From: JAQVOO01 sp964524755
GTDB taxonomy: Bacteria > Spirochaetota > Spirochaetia > Sphaerochaetales > Sphaerochaetaceae
Direction: 5' to 3'
Assembly (NCBI GenBank): GCA_964524755.1
Contig: CAZGDR010000054.1
Span: 1-11,029, forward strand
DNA length: 11,029 nt
Every line of letters begins with the position of its first letter. The stretch's first letter is position 1. The notes beneath the pieces are model-generated. The model made no database searches. It saw only the letters and a list, made by a program, of their open reading frames with translations, and was not told the DNA's origin. Position numbers and translations under genes: made by a program. This document shows, piece by piece, positions 1 through 5,807 of this stretch.

Positions 1-900
1 ACTCACTGGCATGTGACTTATCTCTTGCTTTCGGATAAGAGAACCACCTGACCAAACAAGCATATCCAAGGCGCCACGTGTTATGATTAAGGCCCCTATC
101 CCATAAGAGATCAGCGTTTTGGCAGCTTTGTGAATATCTTTTTGACCACTGAGGTGCACGGCCTCTTCTTCATCCACGATAAGGAGGTCAATATTAGCAT
201 ATGAGCTATGATCTCCGAGGGGCCATATTTCATTAGGATTAGCTTTTTGATTACGGAAATCGTAGACTGTTCCAACGACTGTAATACAACCGCGTTCTTT
301 AGCTTTTGCTAATACGGTATGGAGCCCATCATGTAGTTGAGGAACTAAGGCTGTCCCTCCTAATAATACTATGTCTGCATCGTAAAATGAGTCATGGATA
401 TCTTCTGGACCAAAGTATCCAGCAGCTCCAATGGTATTGATAAAGGAGCGTTCTCCCTTGCCGTCGCGTTGTGAGGGATCATCGAAGACATCAGTAGTTG
501 CTGTCCGAGCGTTTGGAACTTCTTTAAGGTAGGCTTTTAAAGGGGTATTCTCGATTGCAGAGCGAGCATACTTGGCTTGCTCGTCAACGCCCACTGCTCC
601 ATGAAATGAGACTTCAATCTTTTGTTCCGCCAGTATTTGAGCAGCATGGACAAGAGCTACCACAGCAGGACCGCCAAGATTAACGACATCAGGCTTTTTC
701 GATTTAGTTAATTCAGCAAGGATTTCTGAATAGGGTCGATCAGCAAATTTTTGTAGATCTTCGCTAAAAACTAAACCACCTTCAATGAGGCCTCCATCAC
801 CTTTATTAATACTCCACAGTTTAGCAAAGGCTTCGTCAGCATATGAACAACCCATGTAAATAGAGTCTATTAGACAACATCCAGCTCCAGCTATACGCAT
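1..900 (-). CDS. PfkB/ribokinase-family sugar kinase (partial, C-terminus off window)
   Basis: Three hundred codons are visible from an ATG at 900; the frame is still open at base 1, so the C-terminus is missing. A strong AGGAGGAG ribosome site precedes the start. The protein opens with a glycine-rich strand (residues 1-8), then has an atypical segment (residues about 9-70) containing GDGGLIEGGLVF. The PfkB substrate motif NLGGPAVVALVHAA follows (about 74-87), with FHGAVGVDEQ (99-108), a central Rossmann-like region (YDADIVLLGG, 173-182), NIDLLIVDEEEAVHLSG (236-252) and ALIITRGALDMLV (270-282). The catalytic GAGD motif should lie just beyond the window edge. The family transfers phosphate from ATP to sugars or nucleosides in the cytoplasm. 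As the last visible gene of the polyol locus, it probably phosphorylates a ketose made by the dehydrogenases. Family assignment is firm; the substrate cannot be read from sequence. Confidence 0.88.
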   Translation of the reverse strand, partial: MRIAGAGCCLIDSIYMGCSYADEAFAKLWSINKGDGGLIEGGLVFSEDLQKFADRPYSEILAELTKSKKPDVVNLGGPAVVALVHAAQILAEQKIEVSFHGAVGVDEQAKYARSAIENTPLKAYLKEVPNARTATTDVFDDPSQRDGKGERSFINTIGAAGYFGPEDIHDSFYDADIVLLGGTALVPQLHDGLHTVLAKAKERGCITVVGTVYDFRNQKANPNEIWPLGDHSSYANIDLLIVDEEEAVHLSGQKDIHKAAKTLISYGIGALIITRGALDMLVWSGGSLIRKQEISHMPVS

Positions 901-924
901 AGTAACTCCTCCTATTTTTTCAGC

Positions 925-953
925 AGTATAATTCAAATTTTACATAGATTGAA
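925..953 (-). promoter_or_regulatory. Possible weak internal promoter upstream of the PfkB kinase gene
   Basis: On the minus strand a good -10 hexamer, TATACT (925-930), sits 17 bp from a poor -35 hexamer, TTCAAT (948-953). It is about 25 bp upstream of the kinase start. A separate promoter would explain the 219-bp gap inside an otherwise compact operon, but the -35 matches consensus at only three of six positions. Confidence 0.25.
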
Positions 954-1062
954 GGGTGTTATGCAGAGATTTATTAAAAGATGGGGTTCTAGTTGATATG
1001 ATTCCCGTATCGAGTTCCCAGAAAGCGGTTTTCGATGTACTCTATCCCGACGGGGGTAGATG

Positions 1063-1118
1063 GCCATTTTCAAAGAAGATATGCCGGATTTATCTACATA
1101 AGTCCGGCATAAAATGGC
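1063..1118 (-). other. Nested stem-loop just after the SDR stop codon
   Basis: An inner inverted repeat, ATGCCGGA (1081-1088) with TCCGGCAT (1103-1110), continues inward to a 13-position stem with loop 1094-1097; one position is a C-A mismatch in the minus-strand transcript and a G-T wobble on the plus strand. An outer perfect 8-bp repeat, GCCATTTT (1063-1070) with AAAATGGC (1111-1118), encloses it, leaving a 10-nt bulge on one side. In the operon transcript the structure begins one base after the TAA at 1120-1122. The following bases are only moderately U-rich (ATATCTTCTTTG), so it may be a weak terminator, an attenuator or a processing/stability element. Confidence 0.5.
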
Positions 1119-1119
1119 G

Positions 1120-1905
1120 TTACCAAGCACAATAGCCACCATCAATTACGAGGTCAGCACCTGTTGTATAATCAGAGACAGAAGCAGCTAGGTAGACAAT
1201 TGCACCCTGAAGGTCTTCTGTAGTTGCCATTCTCCCCATAGGTATGCGCTCTAACCAACGGGGTAACATAGTCTTACCTTCGGGTGTTTTTAATAATTTA
1301 TCGACCAAATCGGTCTTTGTATATCCTGGACTTATACTGTTTACGCAGATTTTATGTGGAGCCCATTCGGCAGCCAGACTTCGGGTTAGATGAAGGACTC
1401 CAGCCTTCGATGCGTTATAAGCACACTGGTTTTGAGGTGTGTTCGAGATATGAGCTGACATAGAAGCAGTGTTGATTATTTTACCATATCCTGTTTTTTG
1501 CATTACCTGAGCTTCTGCTTGGGCACAGAGGAAAACCGCATCGAGATTTAAAGCTAAAATTTTACGCCAATCGTCAAACGGCATGCTCAGAGCATCACTC
1601 CACATGCCCATACCAGCATTGTTAACCCCAATAGTAAGTTTTCCCCAAGTTTTCACAACGGTTTGAACCATGTTCTGGACTGCGTCAGGTTTGGTTACAT
1701 CGGTTTCAATGGCGATGGCTTCGATCCCTTGCTTACTAAGAGCGTGGGCAGTTTCTTCAGCTGCTTTTACGTTTATATCGACTACCGCTACTTTGGCTCC
1801 AGCTCCTCCTAGTGCTTCACAATAAGCCTTGCCAATTCCTTGAGCCCCTCCGGTGACGAGGGCTGTCTTTCCCTCTAAGCTAAACCTTTGCATAATATTA
1901 GTCAT
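1120..1905 (-). CDS. SDR-family polyol dehydrogenase / ketose reductase (arabinitol/mannitol/sorbose-reductase type)
   Basis: This is a 261-residue classical short-chain dehydrogenase. Visible motifs are the cofactor loop TGGAQGIG (18-25), Asp43 at the end of beta-2, which favours NAD over NADP, NNAG (95-98), Asn120, Ser148/Ser150, Tyr163 and Lys167 (YNASK). The stretch from MSAHISNTPQNQCAY to the YNASK lysine resembles the fungal/bacterial group of D-arabinitol dehydrogenases, mannitol dehydrogenases and sorbose/L-xylulose reductases, as does the ending DLVIDGGY. I infer cytoplasmic interconversion of a polyol and a ketose. The ATG at 1905 is chosen because AAAAGGAGG lies at the right spacing and homologues start near here; an in-frame codon at 1950 would run back into the upstream gene. 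Only 13 nt separate it from that gene's stop, whose TAA is part of this ribosome site, suggesting translational coupling. The exact substrate is unknown. Confidence 0.9.
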   Translation of the reverse strand: MTNIMQRFSLEGKTALVTGGAQGIGKAYCEALGGAGAKVAVVDINVKAAEETAHALSKQGIEAIAIETDVTKPDAVQNMVQTVVKTWGKLTIGVNNAGMGMWSDALSMPFDDWRKILALNLDAVFLCAQAEAQVMQKTGYGKIINTASMSAHISNTPQNQCAYNASKAGVLHLTRSLAAEWAPHKICVNSISPGYTKTDLVDKLLKTPEGKTMLPRWLERIPMGRMATTEDLQGAIVYLAASVSDYTTGADLVIDGGYCAW

Positions 1906-1918
1906 GGCATTCCTCCTT

Positions 1919-2707
1919 TTAAATTCCACCTGAAAGTTTAATATTGACACCAGTTACATAACTTGAATCATCACTCATTAAGTAGACCACAGTACCTGGA
2001 ATCTCTTCCATTAAACCGTAACGTCGCATTGGTACCGCATTAATCATTTGCTGGGCAACCATTTCGCGGTCAACATCATAATATTGAGAACCTACTGCCG
2101 CTTGTAGATCAACTTGCCGATCCCACATGAAGCCTGGGCCCATAAACCCGGGAGAGATTGAGTTTACTCGGATGTTGAAAGGAGCTAAGTCTTTTGCAGC
2201 AGTTTGAGTCATGCCGATCATGGCAAATTTAGAGGCACCATACGCTACCATATTTACTGGTCCATCTACACCAGCCATACTGGCTGTGTTGACAATATTG
2301 CCTCCACCGTGGTCTACCATGTAGGCAGAGACGGCCCGCAGGACATGAAAGGCTCCTATGAGATTAATTTGAATTACTTGTGCAAAATCATCCACAGGGT
2401 AGGTGTGTATTTGTTTAAACTGTCCCTGTACACCAGCATTGTTGAACAACATATCGATATGGTTGAAGTCTTTAGCAATCTCCGCTATCGTTTGTTCAAC
2501 CTCCTTGTAATTGGTTACATCACAAGTGTAAGTTGTCACTCTAGCGCCAGTTTTTGCAACAGTGAATGCTGCCGAGGCCATATCTTTAACATCAATTAAA
2601 GCTATATTGGCCCCCTCTTGTCCGAAGCGTACAGCAGTGGTTAAACCAATATCTCCTGCACCGCCGGTAACTATGATAGTCTTGTTAGAAAACTGTTTCT
2701 TTTCCAT
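1919..2707 (-). CDS. Xylitol dehydrogenase-like SDR (D-xylulose-forming)
   Basis: The 262-residue product closely resembles, by recall, the NAD-dependent xylitol dehydrogenase of Gluconobacter oxydans, also about 262 residues. Shared landmarks include FNNAG (88-92), DDFAQV and INLIGAFHVL, NTASMAGV (140-147), YGASK (156-160), and the distinctive segments SPGFMGPGFMWDRQV, VGSQYYD and AQQMINAVPMRRYG. The catalytic set is Asn115, Ser143, Tyr156 and Lys160. The cofactor loop is TGGAGDIG (14-21), and Asp39 matches the NAD-selecting Asp of the Gluconobacter enzyme. The expected reaction is xylitol + NAD+ to D-xylulose + NADH in the cytoplasm. The ATG at 2707 follows GAGAGGG at good spacing. The gene lies 29 nt after the zinc dehydrogenase gene and 13 nt before the next SDR gene. 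Family and substrate class are well supported; activity on related pentitols is possible. Confidence 0.9.
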   Translation of the reverse strand: MEKKQFSNKTIIVTGGAGDIGLTTAVRFGQEGANIALIDVKDMASAAFTVAKTGARVTTYTCDVTNYKEVEQTIAEIAKDFNHIDMLFNNAGVQGQFKQIHTYPVDDFAQVIQINLIGAFHVLRAVSAYMVDHGGGNIVNTASMAGVDGPVNMVAYGASKFAMIGMTQTAAKDLAPFNIRVNSISPGFMGPGFMWDRQVDLQAAVGSQYYDVDREMVAQQMINAVPMRRYGLMEEIPGTVVYLMSDDSSYVTGVNIKLSGGI

Positions 2708-2736
2708 AAGATTCCCTCTCTTTTTATACTGTATAA

Positions 2737-3738
2737 TTAGGCCCAAGGGTTGATTAAGACTTTAAGAACGCCTTCACTACCTGTTTCTAATAAATTTATA
2801 CCTTTAGCAAATTGTTCCAATGGGAGTTCGTGCGAAACTAACTTTGAGACATCTATTCTTTTTGTTTTAAGTGAACGGACAGCTTGGATTGAGTTCCTGA
2901 CAGAGGTGTAACTCGAGAGAATGTGTAATCCTTTCTCAAAAATAGGGAAAGCCGGTAGGTCTAACCTAGCTTCCTGCTGAGGGACTCCAAATAACAATAT
3001 TGTGCCACCCTTGCGGGCGAAGGTGAGACTCTGTTCCATGAGAAAAGTAGCTCCAGAAGCATCAATAACTACATCGAAATAGTCTCTTGGCAAGGTTTCT
3101 AATGAATTTTCTACGGTTGAGGCACCACATTGACGGGCTAATTCGAGACGTTTTTCATTTTTGTCGACTTGAGTAACACTACTGGCCCCTTGCCCTAGTA
3201 TGGTCTGCAAAAGAAGAATGCCAATAGGACCTGCCCCTAGGATAAGCACTTTATCACCAATTTTAATCCTCGTCCGTTCAACTCCATGAAGGACACACGA
3301 GAGGGGTTCAACAAAAGATCCTGCTTGAAAAGATAACTCACCAATATCAAAGGTAGCTTTTTCTGGAACTATAGCGTATTGAGCCATCCCGCCAGGGAGG
3401 GTGACACCAACTCCGTTCCAATTGGCACAAAAGTTTTGTCGGTTATTCAGACAAGCTTCGCAATTGTCACAACTGATATTAGGCTCGATGGCGACATGGT
3501 CACCAACTTTAAAACGTGTGACCTTAGCTCCAACTTCTTCAACGATTCCTGAAAATTCGTGCCCAGGGATTACTGGGTATGTACCGAGATATTCTCCTCG
3601 ATAGATATGAATGTCGGTGCCACAAATACCTGAAGCCATGACTTTGATTTTTACATCATAATCGGTAACTTCTGGAACTGGGATAGTCTTAATAATTGCC
3701 ACACCCGGCTTTTCAATGATTAAAGCTTTCATTTGCAT
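2737..3738 (-). CDS. Zinc-dependent medium-chain polyol dehydrogenase (sorbitol/threonine dehydrogenase family)
   Basis: This is a 333-residue MDR enzyme. Catalytic zinc ligands are visible as Cys39 (GICGTD), His60-Glu61 (PGHEFSG) and Glu144 (VEPLSC). The structural zinc lobe has Cys90, 93, 96 and 104. The Rossmann domain contains GAGPIG (168-173), and Asp192 (QVDKN) points to NAD. The family includes sorbitol/L-iditol, L-threonine and arabitol or arabitol-phosphate dehydrogenases; context favours oxidation of a polyol or polyol phosphate. The ATG at 3738 is preferred because AAAGGAG lies 9 nt away; a second in-frame ATG at 3732 is too far from it. This gene begins the catabolic block after a 183-bp gap from the permease gene, and a GGTTAAACG operator-like half-site lies in that gap. 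The substrate could be xylitol, sorbitol, arabitol, threitol or a phosphate ester. Confidence 0.88.
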   Translation of the reverse strand: MQMKALIIEKPGVAIIKTIPVPEVTDYDVKIKVMASGICGTDIHIYRGEYLGTYPVIPGHEFSGIVEEVGAKVTRFKVGDHVAIEPNISCDNCEACLNNRQNFCANWNGVGVTLPGGMAQYAIVPEKATFDIGELSFQAGSFVEPLSCVLHGVERTRIKIGDKVLILGAGPIGILLLQTILGQGASSVTQVDKNEKRLELARQCGASTVENSLETLPRDYFDVVIDASGATFLMEQSLTFARKGGTILLFGVPQQEARLDLPAFPIFEKGLHILSSYTSVRNSIQAVRSLKTKRIDVSKLVSHELPLEQFAKGINLLETGSEGVLKVLINPWA

Positions 3739-3762
3739 CTTTTATGTCTCCTTTCCTAAATT

Positions 3763-3771
3763 CGTTTAACC
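3763..3771 (-). promoter_or_regulatory. Operator-like half-site upstream of the zinc dehydrogenase gene
   Basis: The minus strand reads GGTTAAACG here, identical over nine bases to the left half of the palindromic site at 8433-8444 with its flank. The right half (AATTTAG) does not match, so this is a half-site only. It lies about 25 nt upstream of the start codon, between the transporter and dehydrogenase gene blocks. Confidence 0.35.
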
Positions 3772-3826
3772 TATACTTTTTGCTTCATAAAGAAGTTGTA
3801 GTGCGGGATATACTAAAAAGATTATT

Positions 3827-3871
3827 GATACATCTTAGCATAAGCTTGGAGGTGTTCACAGTTGATGTATC
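3827..3871. repeat. Inverted repeat in the gap between the permease and dehydrogenase genes
   Basis: GATACATC (3827-3834) is repeated in inverted orientation as GATGTATC (3864-3871), with a 29-base loop. There is no GC-rich stem or T-run, so it does not look like a rho-independent terminator. It is a possible regulatory or RNA structure in the 183-bp gap 3739-3921, which otherwise holds only the ribosome site and the half-site above. Confidence 0.3.
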
Positions 3872-3921
3872 TCCTAATACTTCAATTTACCTGCCGATAT
3901 CGAAGACCTGATTTGAGTACA

Positions 3922-4788
3922 TCATCCCTTTACAGCTCCCATGGTTAACCCCTTCACTAAGGCCTTTTGAGTCATCCAGCCCAAAATAATAGCCGGGAGA
4001 ACTGCAATGGTTGAAGAGGCGGAAAGTTGGGCTACAAACATGCCTTGTTGTTCCCTAAATCGAGCCATGTAGACGGGAAGTGTAGCAGTAGGGTTTCCTG
4101 TGAGATTGAACCCTAAGAAGAATTCGTTCCAGATAAAAACTGCAACTAATAACCCTGCAGAAATAATTCCTGTACGACTGAGTGGAATAGCTATTTTGGA
4201 TAGTTGTTGTATCTTAGAACAACCATCAAGCTTGGCTGCTTCAAAGATTTCTTCGGGCAGATCAGAAAAGAAGGAGTGGACCATCCAAACTACAATGGGG
4301 GTATGAAATCCAACATAGGCCATCATGAGACCATAAGGTGTATTTATAAGATTTAGTTGTTGGTACCAAGTAAATAGAGGGATTAACACCGCAACAGGAG
4401 GAAGTAGAATGGTTGTAATAAACCATAAATAATATTTCCCGTTTGAATTGGGATGCTTGAGGCGTCCGAATACCAATGCAAATGCGGCAGGAACTCCAAG
4501 GAGGAGACATAAACTGGTTCCTGCGATGACTTGAAATAATGAATTACGTAAGTATTGATACATGGTAGGGTCACTAAGCACCTTCTTATAAGTCACCAGC
4601 GTAGGTTTGAAAAATATACTGGGCATAACAGCTTGTTGTTCGGTTTTAAAACCGGAGAGAAACATGTACAAAATAGGAAAGAAATAGAGTATTGCTATTC
4701 CATAAATTACGATGGAAAGGAGGATTTTTTTCCACCTGTTCCGCATGCGGATGTTTCTCTGTATTTGAGTGATAGTTCTTTCTTGCAT
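3922..4788 (-). CDS. Carbohydrate ABC transporter permease, MalG/SmoG type
   Basis: The 288-residue inner-membrane protein has about six predicted helices (near 23-47, 82-107, 119-141, 153-172, 206-229 and 257-278). The EAA loop that docks the ATPase is clear: EEIFEAAKLDGCSKIQQLSK then IAIP, about 179-202. The protein length and the pattern after the first helix (GFKTEQQAV) fit the MalG half of CUT1-family importers, including sorbitol/mannitol systems. It should pair with the permease encoded 21 nt upstream to form the channel for substrate delivered by the binding protein. The ATG at 4788 follows GGAAGGTGA at usable spacing. No ATP-binding protein is encoded in the window, so a shared MalK/MsmX-like ATPase encoded elsewhere is likely. 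Confidence 0.93.
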   Translation of the reverse strand: MQERTITQIQRNIRMRNRWKKILLSIVIYGIAILYFFPILYMFLSGFKTEQQAVMPSIFFKPTLVTYKKVLSDPTMYQYLRNSLFQVIAGTSLCLLLGVPAAFALVFGRLKHPNSNGKYYLWFITTILLPPVAVLIPLFTWYQQLNLINTPYGLMMAYVGFHTPIVVWMVHSFFSDLPEEIFEAAKLDGCSKIQQLSKIAIPLSRTGIISAGLLVAVFIWNEFFLGFNLTGNPTATLPVYMARFREQQGMFVAQLSASSTIAVLPAIILGWMTQKALVKGLTMGAVKG

Positions 4789-4809
4789 ATCGTCACCTTC
4801 CTGTTCTAG

Positions 4810-5697
4810 TCATAATAGTGCACTACGTTTTACAATCGACCGGTAGAGCAAGTTGACCAAAAGGAGAGTCAATATAACGGTCATGACAGCTAATGCACTG
4901 GCACGTCCAATATTGTTGGCACTAAACACTTGCATATAGACAGCATAGGGGAGGGTATAAGAACGTGTACCCGGTCCACCTGCTGTTGTGACCAAAATGA
5001 GACCAAATTCTTTAATAATAAAGACCAAGCCCAGCATGACGGCGACCCGCATATGGTTCATAATCAAAGGTAGTTTTATCTTGAATATGCCTTGTACCCA
5101 ATTTACCCCATCAATTCGCATGCTATCTACAAGGTCTTGGGGTATTCCTTGTAAGCCGGCTAAGAGTACTAAGATGAAAAATGGCATCCATTGCCAAGTA
5201 AATAACACAATGATTACTCCTAAAGGGTGGTAACTTACTAAGTCGACTGGTGTAGCGCCAAAGAAACGGGCAACTACCCCATACCAACCGAAAGTGGTAT
5301 TAAAAATAGTTGTTTTCCAAATAACTCCGCTGGCTGTGGACATGACGAAAAAAGGTCCTAGCATGAGTGTTCGCGCAAAATTAACCCCAACAATTTCATG
5401 ATCAAGAAGTAGTGCAAGTAAAAAGCCTAATACTGAACAAAGAATCAAGGTAACGCCAGTAATCAGAATTGTTTGCCAAAGGATGCTATAAAATTCAGGA
5501 ATATGAGCAAAGTTATCAATGCGTAAAAAATAGAGATAATTACTAAAACCATTAAATTTTCGTGGTAAATCAGGTCTAGAAAGATTCCAACGCAACGTAG
5601 AGAAAATAATAGTAAGGAGAAATGGAACCTGAGTCATTATAGCTACGACCACTACGGCCGGTAATAAAAATTTATATTCAGTTTTTCGTGTTTTCAT
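4810..5697 (-). CDS. Carbohydrate ABC transporter permease, MalF/SmoF type
   Basis: The 295-residue protein has predicted membrane helices near 10-33, 73-98, 107-127, 155-180, 216-238 and 265-287. The cytoplasmic EAA loop is about 188-210, where the usual EAA is replaced by VDSMRIDGVNW, a tolerated variation in the MalF partner. TTAGGPGTRSYTLPYAVY (237-254) is typical of this family. It forms the inner-membrane pore with the neighbouring MalG-type subunit. The start ATG at 5697 has only a poor ribosome site (AGGG about 10 nt upstream). It sits 110 nt after the binding-protein gene, with two stem-loops between them. Both features would lower permease production relative to binding protein, as is usual in such importers. 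Confidence 0.93.
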   Translation of the reverse strand: MKTRKTEYKFLLPAVVVVAIMTQVPFLLTIIFSTLRWNLSRPDLPRKFNGFSNYLYFLRIDNFAHIPEFYSILWQTILITGVTLILCSVLGFLLALLLDHEIVGVNFARTLMLGPFFVMSTASGVIWKTTIFNTTFGWYGVVARFFGATPVDLVSYHPLGVIIVLFTWQWMPFFILVLLAGLQGIPQDLVDSMRIDGVNWVQGIFKIKLPLIMNHMRVAVMLGLVFIIKEFGLILVTTAGGPGTRSYTLPYAVYMQVFSANNIGRASALAVMTVILTLLLVNLLYRSIVKRSALL

Positions 5698-5751
5698 AAG
5701 GATTTTTCCCTATTGGATCCACCTAATTCAGAGCATGAATCCAAGCACAGT

Positions 5752-5777
5752 GTCCGGAGTCTTTGCAGACCCCGGAC
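5752..5777 (-). other. GNRA-type stem-loop between binding-protein and permease genes
   Basis: In the minus-strand transcript GUCCGG pairs with CCGGAC, followed inward by a G-U pair and four more pairs (GUCU with AGAC), closing on a GCAA tetraloop. That makes an 11-pair stem with a stabilising GNRA loop. On the plus strand the same wobble position is an A-C mismatch, so the structure is better as RNA from the operon strand. No U-run follows, so it is probably a 3' stabiliser or RNase stop for the binding-protein mRNA rather than a terminator. Confidence 0.55.
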
Positions 5778-5786
5778 CAAAACTCC

Positions 5787-5802
5787 TTCCCCATGTGGGG
5801 AA
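5787..5802 (-). other. Second small stem-loop just after the binding-protein stop
   Basis: TTCCCC (5787-5792) and GGGGAA (5797-5802) form a 6-bp stem with a 4-base loop. It begins 5 nt after the binding-protein stop codon (5808-5810) and 10 nt before the GNRA stem-loop. A short GGAGTTTTGG follows on the minus strand, which is too poor in U for a confident terminator call. Confidence 0.4.
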
Positions 5803-5807
5803 ACCTA

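Noticed and set aside
933..1145. A 70-codon minus-strand open frame spanning the SDR/kinase gap
   Set aside because: It starts on TTG inside the SDR coding region without a ribosome site, has no recognisable domain, and runs through the nested inverted repeat.
2405..2412. GTTTAAAC-like palindrome resembling the operator
   Set aside because: It lies within the xylitol-dehydrogenase-like coding region, lacks the central CG, and is explained by coding sequence.
2204..2599. A 131-codon plus-strand open frame
   Set aside because: It lies wholly antisense to the xylitol-dehydrogenase-like gene, whose protein motifs are intact; composition is unlike a real protein and there is no ribosome site.
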